From SHLQ01 sp047638715 (GTDB taxonomy: Bacteria > Actinomycetota > Acidimicrobiia > Acidimicrobiales > SHLQ01), in NCBI GenBank assembly GCA_047638715.1, contig JBLIMK010000002.1, positions 1-64,000 on the forward strand: 64,000 bases of DNA, read 5' to 3'. The notes below the pieces were generated by a model that saw only the letters and a program-made list of their open reading frames with translations, did not search any database and was not told the DNA's origin. How positions within the stretch are numbered: the first letter of the stretch is position 1; each line of letters begins with the position of its first letter. Position numbers and translations under genes: made by a program. Positions 16,409 to 26,194 of this stretch are shown here, piece after piece.

Positions 16409-19400
16409 GTGATCCGACAGCACCGCCGCTCGGGGCGTTACTCAAGACCTTGCTCGATGAACCAGGTCTGGTATCGGTTATGGGCAGGAGGAGCGCTCTG
16501 GTCGCGGTTCCCCAAGCCGCACGACCTTTGTCGCTCGCCGCCATTGCTGATCAGACCGAACGTGCGCCCGTCGTTGTTGCTGTACCGACATCGACCGAAG
16601 CCGAACGGTTGCGCGCCGATCTGGCCCTGTACCTGGGCGAAGAAGCGGTCGCGTTGTTCCCCGCTTGGGAAACCTTGCCCTTCGAGCGGATCAGCCCGAA
16701 CGTAGAGACCATGGGCCGTCGTCTCGAGGTTCTGTGGCGTCTCCAGGACCCGGCGCGAGCCCCCAAGGTCGTCGTGTCATCGGCCCGAGCGCTCGTCCAA
16801 CGACTCGGCCCCGGTATCGACGACTTGGAGCCGATCATCGTCGGCGTCGGAGATCAAGTCGACATTAGCGACCTTGCCCGACAGCTGGTCGATGCCGGCT
16901 ATCGGCGCGAGCCCCAAGTCGAGTCTCGGGGGCACTTCGCAGTTCGTGGTTCGATCATCGACGTCTTTCCAAGTACGGCGCGTTCACCCGTGCGAATCGA
17001 TCTGTGGGGCGACGAGGTCGAGCGGCTCTCCGAGTTCGGTGTCAACGATCAACGTTCCACGGTGACGCGGTCCGAGGTCGTTATCCATGCTGCGCGAGAA
17101 GTTGTCGCGTCCGAGGCGATTGCCGATCGAGCTCGAACGTTGGTGTCGTCGGCGCCGTGGGGCCGTGAGCACTGGGAGCGTCTGGCCGACGGCGAGTTCT
17201 TCGACGGCATGGAGTCCTGGTTGCCGTGGTTGACCGACCGAGACTCGGTCCTGATCGATCATGTTGGGTCTGATGCTCTCGTCGTACTCGTCGAACCTCG
17301 CCGATTGAGAGACCGCGCCGGAGATATTCGAGATGAGGAAGCCGACCTCGCAACGACGCTCGCTCGTACGTGGGGCGCAATCGATGACGACGGCGACGCC
17401 GAGGACGAGTTCCCTCGCCTGCACGTGCCGTTCGATCGAATCTTGTCCCATACCGATGCCCCTGTGTGGACGATGACGACAGCGCCCGAGGGTCCTGAGG
17501 TAGCGGTAATCGCCGCGACTGGGTGGGAGTCGCCCATCGGGGACCCGCCGCCGTTGGTGACCCAGCTACGACGACTCATCGGCGACGGTTTCCGGATCAT
17601 CGTTGGTGCCGACGGCTCTGGGACTGCGCCGAGGCTCGCGGTGCTCTTAGCTGACAACGGAATTCATCTACCCGTTGTGGATGCGCTCGATGATGACGCT
17701 TCTGGAATTGTTGTCGCTCCGCTCGAGCGAGGTGCCGTATTCACCTCGACGAAACTCGCCGTGATGTCGGAGTCCGATATTACGGGTCGTCGGCGAACAC
17801 ACCGTCGTGCGAGGGCTCGAGCGAACACCGCTCAGGACACGTTCGACGATCTTGGGCCCGGCGACTACGTGGTGCATCAACAGCATGGCGTTGCTCGATT
17901 CGCCGGGATGGTTACCCGAGCGATCGGTGGCGTCGAGCGCGACTACCTGCTGCTCGAGTATCGCGGAGACGACAAGCTCTACATTCCCTCGGATCAGATC
18001 GGCGTTGTTCGCCACTACACCGGTGGAGACAGCCCGACGTTGTCGAAGATGGGCGGCAGCGACTGGGCCAAGGCCAAAGCCAAAGTTCGTTCCGAGGTTG
18101 CCGAGATTGCGCAGGAACTTGTTGTTCTCTACCAACGCCGCATCACCGCCGAGGGCTTCGCCTTTGCTCTCGACACTCCATTTCAGCGGGAGCTCGAAGA
18201 TTCGTTCGCGTTCGAAGAGACGCCCGATCAACTGACAGCGATCATCGATGTCAAACAGGACATGGAACGGCCTTATCCAATGGACCGGCTGGTCGTAGGC
18301 GATGTTGGCTTTGGCAAGACCGAGATTGCGATCCGCGCTGCGTTTAAGGCAGTGCAGGACAACAAGCAGGTCGCGGTTCTGGTGCCAACGACGCTTTTGG
18401 CACAACAACATCACCAGACGTTCTCGGAACGTTTCGCGAGTTTTCCTGTGCGCGTCGAGGTGCTGAGTCGGTTCCTGACGAACGCGCAGGCAAAAAAGGT
18501 CATCACCGATGCCAACGCGGGCAAGGTCGACGTCCTGATCGGGACGCACCGGATGTTGAATCCAGATCTCACGTTCAAGGATCTTGGACTGCTCGTCGTG
18601 GATGAAGAGCAACGATTTGGCGTGAAACACAAAGAGAAGATCAAGACGATCCGCACCGATGTCGATGTGCTGACGCTGACGGCGACTCCCGTTCCGCGCA
18701 CGCTCGAGATGAGCCTGACCGGGATCCGCGATATGACGCTGCTCTCGACGGCCCCCTCGGAGCGTCAACCGATCCTGACCTATGTCGGTGAGCAGAACGA
18801 CCGAGCGATCACCGAGGCGATTCGCCGCGAACTGCTTCGCGAGGGGCAGGTGTTCTTTGTTCACAACCGCGTCCAAGACATCGAACACACCGCTGCGAGG
18901 ATTCGCGAGATGGTGCCCGAGGCTCGGATCGCGATTGCTCACGGACAGATGGACGAGGGTTCGCTCGAGCAAATCATGTTGGACTTTTGGGATGGTCAAT
19001 ACGACGTGCTCGTCTGTACGACGATTATCGAATCAGGCATCGACATGCCGTCGGTGAACACGCTCGTCGTCGACCGAGCCGACCTCCTGGGCCTCGGCCA
19101 GATGCACCAGTTGCGTGGTCGTGTGGGTCGGTCGGGCCAGAGGGCGTATGCCTACCTCATGGTGCCGCGAGATAAGTCGCTGACCGAACAGGCCTATGAG
19201 CGGCTGAAGACGATCGGCGAGGCCACCGAGCTCGGATCGGGCTTCAAGATCGCGATGCGCGATCTCGAGATTCGTGGTGCGGGTAACCTTCTCGGCACGG
19301 GTCAGTCGGGTCACATCGCGGCCGTCGGCTACGACCTGTATTGCCAGATGGTGACCGAAGCGGTGTCCGAGCTCAAGGGCGAGACCATCGAGGATGCTGA

Positions 19401-19857
19401 AGAGCTCAAGATCGAGCTGCCGATCAAAGCATTTTTGCCGACCGCGTACATGGAGACCGAAGACCAACGACTCGAGGCATATCGACGGCTCGCGGCGATC
19501 ACGACGTCGACCGAAGTCGAGGATGTTCGCACCGAGTGGCTCGATCGTTACGGACCGCTTCCCGAGCCGGTAGCGAACCTGCTCGATGTTGGGGCGGTTC
19601 GGGCCGCGTGCATTCGGGTGGGGATCACCGAGCTCACGGTCGGGAAGGGGCCCGGTTTCGGCGGCCCCGAGTTCGTGGTGCGAATGTCGCCGCTCGCCCT
19701 GCCGACCTCGAAACAGATTCGACTCGACCGCGTCTACAAACATTCGGTCTACAAAGAAGCCGACGGGGGGTTCCTTCAGCTTGGCATGAAGAAGGGCAAC
19801 GTCGCCCAGAATATCGTGACCGCCCTGAACGATCTGGTGCCCCTTGAGGACGAGTAG
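16405..19857 (+). CDS. mfd: transcription-repair coupling factor
   Basis: This 1150-residue translocase removes stalled RNA polymerase and recruits UvrA. Domains in order are a UvrB-homology region (about 1-350), a CarD-like RNA-polymerase interaction domain beginning DLGPGDYVVHQQHGVARF (about 481) and a RecG-like helicase. Walker A VGDVGFGKTEIA is at about 630 and the DEEQ box at about 731 (VVDEEQRFGVKHKEKIK). A C-terminal TRCF domain ends the protein. The ATG overlaps the pth stop. Confidence 0.97.
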   Translation: MSDPTAPPLGALLKTLLDEPGLVSVMGRRSALVAVPQAARPLSLAAIADQTERAPVVVAVPTSTEAERLRADLALYLGEEAVALFPAWETLPFERISPNVETMGRRLEVLWRLQDPARAPKVVVSSARALVQRLGPGIDDLEPIIVGVGDQVDISDLARQLVDAGYRREPQVESRGHFAVRGSIIDVFPSTARSPVRIDLWGDEVERLSEFGVNDQRSTVTRSEVVIHAAREVVASEAIADRARTLVSSAPWGREHWERLADGEFFDGMESWLPWLTDRDSVLIDHVGSDALVVLVEPRRLRDRAGDIRDEEADLATTLARTWGAIDDDGDAEDEFPRLHVPFDRILSHTDAPVWTMTTAPEGPEVAVIAATGWESPIGDPPPLVTQLRRLIGDGFRIIVGADGSGTAPRLAVLLADNGIHLPVVDALDDDASGIVVAPLERGAVFTSTKLAVMSESDITGRRRTHRRARARANTAQDTFDDLGPGDYVVHQQHGVARFAGMVTRAIGGVERDYLLLEYRGDDKLYIPSDQIGVVRHYTGGDSPTLSKMGGSDWAKAKAKVRSEVAEIAQELVVLYQRRITAEGFAFALDTPFQRELEDSFAFEETPDQLTAIIDVKQDMERPYPMDRLVVGDVGFGKTEIAIRAAFKAVQDNKQVAVLVPTTLLAQQHHQTFSERFASFPVRVEVLSRFLTNAQAKKVITDANAGKVDVLIGTHRMLNPDLTFKDLGLLVVDEEQRFGVKHKEKIKTIRTDVDVLTLTATPVPRTLEMSLTGIRDMTLLSTAPSERQPILTYVGEQNDRAITEAIRRELLREGQVFFVHNRVQDIEHTAARIREMVPEARIAIAHGQMDEGSLEQIMLDFWDGQYDVLVCTTIIESGIDMPSVNTLVVDRADLLGLGQMHQLRGRVGRSGQRAYAYLMVPRDKSLTEQAYERLKTIGEATELGSGFKIAMRDLEIRGAGNLLGTGQSGHIAAVGYDLYCQMVTEAVSELKGETIEDAEELKIELPIKAFLPTAYMETEDQRLEAYRRLAAITTSTEVEDVRTEWLDRYGPLPEPVANLLDVGAVRAACIRVGITELTVGKGPGFGGPEFVVRMSPLALPTSKQIRLDRVYKHSVYKEADGGFLQLGMKKGNVAQNIVTALNDLVPLEDE

Positions 19858-19858
19858 C

Positions 19859-20446
19859 ATGACGGCCGTGATTCGACGTCTCGGAATTCTGCTCGTTCTT
19901 GTTCTTACGCTCGGCGCATGCGCCGGCGGCGAAGGCACCAGTGTGTCGATCGGCGACCGATCGTTGAGCCGTCAGGATCTCACGGACCTCGTTGTAGCGG
20001 TCAATGGAGGCGTCCCTCTCGGATCTGATCAGCCGACTACATTGAGCGCCGAAAATTATCGTGGCATAGCGACGATCTTCATCCGCAACGCGGCGACCAC
20101 ACACTATTTCGCCTCGAAAGGTGTCTCCATGACCGACGAGGAGCGTGGGCTGTTGCAAGAGCAGACCAGCGATCGTGTCGGCGTCGAAGGTGGCCTTGGC
20201 TTTCTCGCTTTCGAAAGTCCGGCGTTTAACGCGATCGTGGACAATGCGTGGGTCTCGAATCAGCCGGTGGAAACATTCTTCGACGATGGCCCACCTGCGG
20301 GGCTCGACGAGCAGCTATTCAGCCTTCGTCTCGTAGAGATCGTGTCCGATTCAGGCCTTGCTGTCGACGTCGAATCGCGCGTTGGACTGTGGGACGCAGA
20401 ACTGGGCGAAGTCACTCCGGCCAACCCCGTGTCTCTCAACGGCTAG
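19859..20446 (+). CDS. lipoprotein with SurA_N-like helical region
   Basis: The 195-residue product starts MTAVIRRLGILLVLVLTLGAC. LGAC is a lipobox with the lipidated Cys near residue 21, so it is probably anchored outside the membrane. The rest is soluble with a helical segment (SRQDLTDLVVAV ... ENYRGIATIFIRNAATTHYFASKGVSMTDEE) resembling the N-terminal chaperone part of SurA-like proteins, without a rotamase domain. It lies 1 nt after mfd and abuts mazG. The client is unknown. Confidence 0.7.
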   Translation: MTAVIRRLGILLVLVLTLGACAGGEGTSVSIGDRSLSRQDLTDLVVAVNGGVPLGSDQPTTLSAENYRGIATIFIRNAATTHYFASKGVSMTDEERGLLQEQTSDRVGVEGGLGFLAFESPAFNAIVDNAWVSNQPVETFFDDGPPAGLDEQLFSLRLVEIVSDSGLAVDVESRVGLWDAELGEVTPANPVSLNG

Positions 20447-21886
20447 GTGACCGAGCACCGCGCAGTCGTCACCGTTGTTGGGCTTGGTCCTGCAGGCAGC
20501 GAACTCATAACGACCGAGACGGCAGCCTTGTTGGCGGGCGAGGCTCCGGTTTGGCTTCGAACAGCGCGCCATCCCGCTGCGGCCGGACTTGCCGTCGCCG
20601 GGTCATTCGACGATCTCTATGACGAGCACGAAACGTTCGACGCGGTGTATCGAGCCATCGTCGAGCGGCTGGTAGTCGAGGCTGTCGGTTGCGGTCACAT
20701 CGTCTACGCGGTGCCCGGGTCGCCAAATGTCGCCGAGCACACGGTTGAACTCCTACGCGCCGATGATCGAGTCGACGCCGTCGTGCGACCGGCGCTCGGG
20801 TTCACCGATCTGTGCTGGACCGCGCTTGGGATCGACCCAATGGCCGAAGCGGTCACGATCGTCGACGCCCATCGAATTGCAACCGACGCTGCCGGCCGGT
20901 TGGGCCCAATGCTCATCACCCAGGTCCACTCCGCCGACGTGCTCGACGACGTGATCTTGGCTCTTGATGACGTCGCTCCTCCTACCGTCACGATCTTGAA
21001 GGGTCTGGGCACCGACTCCGAGCTGGTCCTTGAGGTTCCGTGGACCGAACTCGCTCGCTCCGTAGCACCCGATCACCTCACCTCGCTGTGGCTTCCACGT
21101 CTCGCCGAGCCGCTCGCTGCTTCGTTCGTGCAGCTCGATGAGCTCGTGCGACGGCTCCGCGATGAGTGCTCGTGGGATGGCGAACAAACACACGCGTCGC
21201 TCAAGCCCTACCTTCTCGAAGAGTCATACGAGGTTCTCGAGGCCATCGACGCGGTCGAGAGAGACGAGCCAGGTGGCTACGTCGATCTCGAGGAGGAGCT
21301 CGGGGATCTGTTGTTTCAGGTGTTCTTCCACGCTCGGCTCGCCGCGGAGGAAGGGCATTTCACCGTCGCCGACGTGGCTCGGGGGATTCACGACAAGCTG
21401 TACGAGCGGCATCCGCATGTCTTTGGTGATGCCGACCCTGACGCGACTGTGGCGAATTGGGAGATCGCGAAGCAGGCGGAGAAGCAGCGGGCGAGTGTGA
21501 TGGACGGCATCCCGGCCGTCCTTCCAGCGCTCATGCACGCATTGAAGACGCAACATCGAGCTGCCGCAATTGGGTTTAGTGGCCTCGACCTCGAATGGGC
21601 CTTGGCAGATGTTGCTGACGAACTCGGAGAGGTCACCGAGGATCCATCAACTCATGAGGTCGGCGACCTGCTTTATGCGGCGGTCCAGGTGGCGAGGATG
21701 CTCGACATCAACCCCGAATTCGCGTTACGGGAAGCATCGGAACGTTTCTCGCGCCGATTCCGAATCGTTGAATCCACAGCCAAGGTCGAGGGCGTTTCAC
21801 TCGCTTCTGAGTCACAAGAGCAACTCCAGCAACGCTGGTCACAGGCGAAATCACAAACGGGCGACTCCGTTCCGAGCGATAGCTAG
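20447..21886 (+). CDS. mazG: MazG nucleoside triphosphate pyrophosphohydrolase fused to a tetrapyrrole-methylase-like domain
   Basis: This 479-residue protein has the YabN-type layout. The N-terminal ~220 residues are a tetrapyrrole-methylase fold (VVTVVGLGPAGSELITTETA; VYAVPGSPNVAEHT). Two MazG halves follow: the first has EESYEVLEAID and YVDLEEELGDLLFQVFFHARLA metal-binding acidic motifs, and the second repeats ELGEVTEDPSTHEVGDLLYAAVQVARM. MazG hydrolyses non-canonical or stress-linked NTPs. It follows mfd and a lipoprotein, as in the mycobacterial mfd-mazG-lpqU-eno region. Confidence 0.93.
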   Translation: MTEHRAVVTVVGLGPAGSELITTETAALLAGEAPVWLRTARHPAAAGLAVAGSFDDLYDEHETFDAVYRAIVERLVVEAVGCGHIVYAVPGSPNVAEHTVELLRADDRVDAVVRPALGFTDLCWTALGIDPMAEAVTIVDAHRIATDAAGRLGPMLITQVHSADVLDDVILALDDVAPPTVTILKGLGTDSELVLEVPWTELARSVAPDHLTSLWLPRLAEPLAASFVQLDELVRRLRDECSWDGEQTHASLKPYLLEESYEVLEAIDAVERDEPGGYVDLEEELGDLLFQVFFHARLAAEEGHFTVADVARGIHDKLYERHPHVFGDADPDATVANWEIAKQAEKQRASVMDGIPAVLPALMHALKTQHRAAAIGFSGLDLEWALADVADELGEVTEDPSTHEVGDLLYAAVQVARMLDINPEFALREASERFSRRFRIVESTAKVEGVSLASESQEQLQQRWSQAKSQTGDSVPSDS

Positions 21887-21966
21887 AGAGTTCCCTATCT
21901 GCAACCAGTGGAGGAACATCGGCAAATTACATACGCTCCGCGTGTAGTTTTCGTCCTGGTCATAGA

Positions 21967-21983
21967 CGGACGGTGCTCGTCCG
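21967..21983 (+). other. short hairpin between mazG and eno
   Basis: CGGACG (21967-21972), a GTGCT loop and CGTCCG (21978-21983) form a 6-bp stem, with a further CGGACG copy just downstream. It lacks a T tract, so terminator or leader function is uncertain. Confidence 0.3.
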
Positions 21984-22026
21984 CCTCGGACGAACCGATC
22001 GTTTGAACGGTCACTAGGGAGCAGAT

Positions 22027-23304
22027 GTGTCGACGATCGAGTCAGTAGCCGGAATTGAAGTCATCGACTCGAGGGGAAACCCCACCGTTGAGGTCGTCGT
22101 CACGACGGACTCAGGTGCGACCGGGCGAGCCTTGGTGCCGAGCGGGGCTTCGACGGGCAAGTTTGAGGCCGTTGAGTTGCGAGACGGTGGCGACCGTTAC
22201 ATGGGCAAGGGTGTTCTCACCGCTGTCGGATTCGTCAACACCGATCTCGCCGATGCGGTGATCGGCCTCGAGGTCACCTCGCAGCGAGATATCGACGCCG
22301 CGATGAATGAGGCCGACGGAACCCCGAACAAGGGCCGTTGCGGCGCCAATGCCATCCTCGGAATATCGCTTGCCGCCGCCCACGCAGCCGCGGCCGACGT
22401 TGGACTACCTCTGTATCGATATATCGGCGGCCCGAACGCCCACGTCCTGCCGGTTCCGATGATGAACGTCTTGAACGGTGGTGAGCACGCGGACAACAAC
22501 GTCGATCTTCAAGAATTCATGTTGATGCCCGTCGGTGCGTCGACGTTCTCCGAAGGCCTTCGCTGGGGCATCGAGACCTATCACACCCTGAAGGCGGTTC
22601 TCCATGAGCGCGGTCTGTCGACCGCTATTGGCGACGAGGGCGGCTTCGCCCCGAACCTTGGCTCGAATGAAGAAGCACTGCAGTTGATCGTCGAGGCCAT
22701 CGAAAAAGTTGGACTTCGCCCGGGCGATGACATCGCGCTCACGATGGACGTCGCTGCGTCGGAGTTCTTCAAGGATGGGAAATATGAGCTCGCGGGCGAA
22801 GGTCGCAGCCTCACACCGACTGAGATGGCCAGCTATCTCACCGACCTCTCCGAGAAGTATCCGATCGTTTCGATCGAGGATGGCCTCGATGAAGAAGACT
22901 GGGATGGATGGGCGACGCTTACCGAATCGGTTGGCCACCGGCTGCAACTGGTCGGCGATGACCTCTTCGTCACGAATAGCACTCGCCTCCAACGAGGCAT
23001 CGACAACGGAATCGCGAACTCGATTCTCGTCAAGGTGAACCAGATTGGTTCGCTCACCGAAACGCTCGACGCGGTCGGTCTTGCGACGGCCAACGGGTAC
23101 ACCTCGGTCATGTCGCACCGGTCCGGGGAAACAGAGGACGCAACGATCGCTGACCTGGCGGTTGCGCTCAACACCGGGCAGATCAAGACCGGTGCGCCGG
23201 CGAGGTCGGACCGCGTCGCGAAATACAACCAATTGATCCGCATCGAGGCCGATCTCGGTGAAGCCGCTGTCTATCCCGGCGCCTCGGCGCTGGCGGGCCA
23301 GTGA
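22027..23304 (+). CDS. eno: enolase
   Basis: This 425-residue glycolytic enzyme interconverts 2-phosphoglycerate and PEP. Visible motifs are DSRGNPTVEV near the N terminus, NVLNGGEHADNNVDLQEFM, the metal ligands in SIEDGLDEEDW and GDDLFVTN, and the signature SHRSGETEDATIADLAVAL. The GTG start at 22027 is preceded by GGGAGCAG. The stop overlaps the ftsB-like GTG. Confidence 0.98.
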   Translation: MSTIESVAGIEVIDSRGNPTVEVVVTTDSGATGRALVPSGASTGKFEAVELRDGGDRYMGKGVLTAVGFVNTDLADAVIGLEVTSQRDIDAAMNEADGTPNKGRCGANAILGISLAAAHAAAADVGLPLYRYIGGPNAHVLPVPMMNVLNGGEHADNNVDLQEFMLMPVGASTFSEGLRWGIETYHTLKAVLHERGLSTAIGDEGGFAPNLGSNEEALQLIVEAIEKVGLRPGDDIALTMDVAASEFFKDGKYELAGEGRSLTPTEMASYLTDLSEKYPIVSIEDGLDEEDWDGWATLTESVGHRLQLVGDDLFVTNSTRLQRGIDNGIANSILVKVNQIGSLTETLDAVGLATANGYTSVMSHRSGETEDATIADLAVALNTGQIKTGAPARSDRVAKYNQLIRIEADLGEAAVYPGASALAGQ

Positions 23305-23756
23305 CAAACCCACAACGCCGGACTGCAAGAGGCGCCGCGACGCGTACTGCACCCGGCCCTCGGCGTCGTACCGCACAACCTCACGAGCTGGTCAGTGGTC
23401 GTGCCCGTGCTGGTCGACCACAGACGACGAGGCCTACGCCTCGCCGTGAAGAGGTCGATGGGCCGCGGCCGATTCTAAAGACGCTCACGAAACTCGCGGC
23501 CAGGGCAGTCCTCGGTGTGGTGATCTTGGCCGTCTTTGTCTTTGGAGTCTTTCCTACCGGGAGTTATGTCGAACAACGAACCGAGCTTCGAGACGCCGAA
23601 GGTGAACTCGCCGACCTCGAAGCCCAGAATGCGACGCTCGAAGCACGCGTGCAGCGCCTCGAAAGCGATGAAGAGATCGAACGCGAAGCTCGTGAGAAAT
23701 TCAAGATGGTGTTTCCGAACGAAGAGAGCTATCTCATCCTTCCCCCGGGCGAGTAA
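23301..23756 (+). CDS. FtsB/DivIC-family septum formation initiator
   Basis: This 151-residue bitopic protein has a long basic, Pro/Arg/Thr-rich cytoplasmic tail (~1-65) and one membrane helix (AVLGVVILAVFVFGVF). The extracytoplasmic coiled coil EQRTELRDAEGELADLEAQN ... EEIEREAREKFKMVFPNEESYLIL is the FtsB/DivIC signature. Such proteins join the FtsQLB divisome complex. GTG overlaps the enolase stop (GTGA). The eno-ftsB adjacency is conserved; the next backbone genes (DUF501, ppx) are displaced by about 4 kb here. Confidence 0.88.
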   Translation: MTNPQRRTARGAATRTAPGPRRRTAQPHELVSGRARAGRPQTTRPTPRREEVDGPRPILKTLTKLAARAVLGVVILAVFVFGVFPTGSYVEQRTELRDAEGELADLEAQNATLEARVQRLESDEEIEREAREKFKMVFPNEESYLILPPGE

Positions 23757-23773
23757 CACACTCGCATCCGCTC

Positions 23774-23779
23774 TAGTCT
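23774..23779 (+). promoter_or_regulatory. -10-like TAGTCT, leaderless promoter of the moxR-like gene
   Basis: The hexamer ends 6 nt before the ATG at 23786. The inserted maturation module therefore appears to have its own promoter rather than relying on eno-ftsB. Confidence 0.5.
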
Positions 23780-23785
23780 TCGGCC

Positions 23786-24697
23786 ATGGGTCGCAGCGAG
23801 TTATCGTCGGTTGAAGTTGTCCTCGAACGGCTTTCCGATCATAAATATCTCGCCGACCGAGGACTCGCGACATCGATTTTCCTCGCAGCCGAGCTCGAGC
23901 GCCCGCTGTTGCTCGAAGGCGACGCTGGGGTTGGCAAGACCGAAGTTGCGAAGGTGATCGCTGCTATCACGGGCGCTGAGCTCATCCGGCTGCAGTGTTA
24001 CGAGGGCATCGACGTATCGCAGGCCTTGTACGAGTGGAACTACACACGCCAGCTTCTTCACCTCCGCACTGCTGAGGCCACGGGCGAAGCGGAGCGAGCG
24101 GCATCGGAGGACTTGGAAGACGAGCTCTTCACCAACCGATTCCTCATTCGGCGGCCGTTGTTGCAGGCGATCGATTACCGGAGCGACATTCCGCCCGTGC
24201 TGCTAATCGACGAGATCGACCGCGCCGACGACGAGTTCGAGGCCTTTCTTCTCGAAGCGCTGTCGGACTATTCGGTTACTGTGCCCGAGCTTGGCATGTT
24301 CCGCGCCAATACACCGCCGATCGTCATCATCACGTCGAACCGCACCCGTGACGTCCACGATGCGCTGAAGCGTCGAGCGCTCTACCACTGGGTGGAGCAT
24401 CCCGATTTCGAGCGCGAGGTTTCGATCATCGAGTTGAAAGCGCCAGCGGTTCCGTCTGTGCTCGCTCGCCAAGTCGCGTCGGCCACAGCACAGTTTCGCG
24501 AGATGGGAATGTACAAGCCGCCGGGAATCGCCGAAACGCTCGATTGGGCAAACGCATTGCATCTGCTTTCGGAGACCGAGCTCACCGAAGCCGGCGTCGA
24601 CGCAACCCTCGGAGCGTTGCTGAAGTATCGAGAAGATCAAGAACGAGCCCGTCGTGCGGGCATCGAGAGTGTGATCGAGATCGCGCTCGGCGCATGA
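23786..24697 (+). CDS. coxD: MoxR/CoxD-type AAA+ ATPase
   Basis: This 303-residue AAA+ protein has Walker A LLLEGDAGVGKTEVAKV at about 44-60, Walker B PPVLLIDEIDRADDEFEAFL at about 136 and sensor 1 PPIVIITSNRTRDV. RRALYHWVEHP closes the module. In CO dehydrogenase and related molybdenum hydroxylase clusters CoxD works with the VWA protein CoxE to install the bimetallic active site. It is followed directly by a VWA protein and XdhC-like proteins, which supports that role over a generic MoxR. Confidence 0.85.
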   Translation: MGRSELSSVEVVLERLSDHKYLADRGLATSIFLAAELERPLLLEGDAGVGKTEVAKVIAAITGAELIRLQCYEGIDVSQALYEWNYTRQLLHLRTAEATGEAERAASEDLEDELFTNRFLIRRPLLQAIDYRSDIPPVLLIDEIDRADDEFEAFLLEALSDYSVTVPELGMFRANTPPIVIITSNRTRDVHDALKRRALYHWVEHPDFEREVSIIELKAPAVPSVLARQVASATAQFREMGMYKPPGIAETLDWANALHLLSETELTEAGVDATLGALLKYREDQERARRAGIESVIEIALGA

Positions 24698-24713
24698 GCT
24701 CCGCCCTGAGCGC

Positions 24714-25841
24714 ATGAACGCAGAGGGCGCCGACGCGTTGGTCGAATCCGTTCCGTCGCTAGAGCGACTCACCGCGGGGTTTGTGCATTGCCTTCGCTCC
24801 GGCGGGTTGACCGTTCCGATCAGCATGTCCATGCGATTCACTCAAGCGCTTCGAGTGCTGGGTTTGTCGAACGGTGACGATGTCTATTGGGCGGGCCGGG
24901 CAACGCTTGTCAGCCGTCCCGAAGACATCGCGATGTACGACGCCATGTTCTTGGCCTTCTTCCACCGAAACGGCACGGGTTTCAAGGTTCGTTTTGAGGA
25001 TGAACCCGAAACGGCTGCGATCGGCACCGACGACGGAGACGGTGAGGGCGACGGAACCGATGACGACGTGCTGGCTCTGCGATACAGCGCAGCCGAGGTG
25101 CTCGGCGAGAAGGACTTTGCCGATTTCACGCGCGAGGAGCTCTACGAAGCGCAGAAGATAATGAACAAGATGCGACTGCGGCCGTCGCAGCGGTCGTCAC
25201 GGCGCCGCGTGACCTCATCGGCGGGGGATCGCCAAGATCTGCGGCGAACGGTGCGCGCTGCGATGAAGACCGGCGGCGAAGCGCTCGAGTTGCGCAAGAC
25301 AACGACGAGCACCCGGACTCGACGTCTGATCTTGCTGCTCGACGTGAGTGGCTCAATGGAGCCTTATGCGCGGGTGCTGATTCGATTCGCGCACGCGGCG
25401 GTGGTCGGTCGAGGTCGGGTCGAGGTCTTCGGGCTCGGGACACGGCTGACCCGCATGACCCGCCAGCTCGGCTCGCACGACGTGGACGAAGCCGTTGTTG
25501 CGGCCGCCGAGTCGGTGGTCGATTGGTCTGGAGGCACGCGTCTCGGTGAGGCGATAGGAACATTCAACGACGAATGGGGCCTGCGCGGCATGGCCCGCGG
25601 AGCGATCGTCGTGATCCTCTCCGACGGCTGGGACCGGGGCGAGCCCGAGAGAATGTCGAGCGAAATGGAGCGGCTTCACCGAGCGGCGCATCGAGTCGTC
25701 TGGGTGAATCCGCTGAAAGCGAGTCCAGGCTACGAACCGATTGCACGTGGGATGGCAGCGGCGATGCCGCACATCGACACCTTCCTCGAGGGTCATTGTC
25801 TCGACTCCTTAGAGACGCTGGCTGAATCGATTGGGGCGTGA
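24714..25841 (+). CDS. coxE: CoxE-like von Willebrand factor A domain protein
   Basis: This 375-residue protein has the CoxE N terminus (FVHCLRSGGLTVPISMSMRFTQAL), an acidic middle, and a C-terminal VWA domain. The metal-ion-dependent adhesion site is LLLDVSGSMEPY (DxSxS), with later SGGTRLGEAIG and ILSDGWDRGEP. CoxE partners with CoxD in maturation of aerobic CO dehydrogenase. The gene lies 16 nt after coxD. Confidence 0.85.
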   Translation: MNAEGADALVESVPSLERLTAGFVHCLRSGGLTVPISMSMRFTQALRVLGLSNGDDVYWAGRATLVSRPEDIAMYDAMFLAFFHRNGTGFKVRFEDEPETAAIGTDDGDGEGDGTDDDVLALRYSAAEVLGEKDFADFTREELYEAQKIMNKMRLRPSQRSSRRRVTSSAGDRQDLRRTVRAAMKTGGEALELRKTTTSTRTRRLILLLDVSGSMEPYARVLIRFAHAAVVGRGRVEVFGLGTRLTRMTRQLGSHDVDEAVVAAAESVVDWSGGTRLGEAIGTFNDEWGLRGMARGAIVVILSDGWDRGEPERMSSEMERLHRAAHRVVWVNPLKASPGYEPIARGMAAAMPHIDTFLEGHCLDSLETLAESIGA

Positions 25842-25860
25842 GGGTTCAGCGATCTGGCGC

Positions 25861-25866
25861 TACTCT
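25861..25866 (+). promoter_or_regulatory. -10-like TACTCT before the small XdhC gene
   Basis: TACTCT ends 9 nt before the ATG at 25876 and supports that start. It may give an internal promoter within the module. Confidence 0.35.
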
Positions 25867-25875
25867 CACATCACG

Positions 25876-26190
25876 ATGAAAGAGCTTCTGAACGATCTCG
25901 ATCGCTGGCAACGCCAGGGCAAGGCAATCGCCGTGGCGCGGGTGGTCGATCTCGATGGCTCGGGGCCCCGACTCCCGGGCGCGGCCATGGCCGTGAACGA
26001 AGACGGCGAGGTCGCAGGGTCGGTCTCGGGCGGATGTGTCGAGGGGGCTGTCGTCACCGAAGCATTGGACGTCATTGAGTCGCGCGATCGACGAACGGTC
26101 ACCTTTGGGTACTCCGATGACGAGGCTTTCGCTGTCGGCCTCACGTGCGGTGGAACGATTCACCTCTTCATCGAACCGCTGGATTGGTAG
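25876..26190 (+). CDS. XdhC/CoxI-family N-terminal-domain protein (stand-alone, 104 aa)
   Basis: The protein is a single XdhC_CoxI domain: MKELLNDLDRWQRQGKAIA, GSGPRLPGAAMAVNEDGEVAGS and SVSGGCVEGAVV, ending GLTCGGTIHLFIEPL. XdhC-type chaperones bind molybdenum cofactor and help insert or sulfurate it in xanthine-dehydrogenase-family enzymes. ATG at 25876 restores the family N terminus. A Rossmann-containing XdhC protein follows 4 nt later, so the two may act together. Confidence 0.85.
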   Translation: MKELLNDLDRWQRQGKAIAVARVVDLDGSGPRLPGAAMAVNEDGEVAGSVSGGCVEGAVVTEALDVIESRDRRTVTFGYSDDEAFAVGLTCGGTIHLFIEPLDW

Positions 26191-26194
26191 CCCT

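Noticed and set aside
17668..18999. 443-codon minus-strand frame within mfd
   Set aside because: It is antisense to the conserved Mfd helicase domains and has no recognisable motif.
22405..23376. 323-codon minus-strand frame within eno
   Set aside because: Enolase on the plus strand is unmistakable. The antisense frame is Arg/Asp-rich with no motifs.
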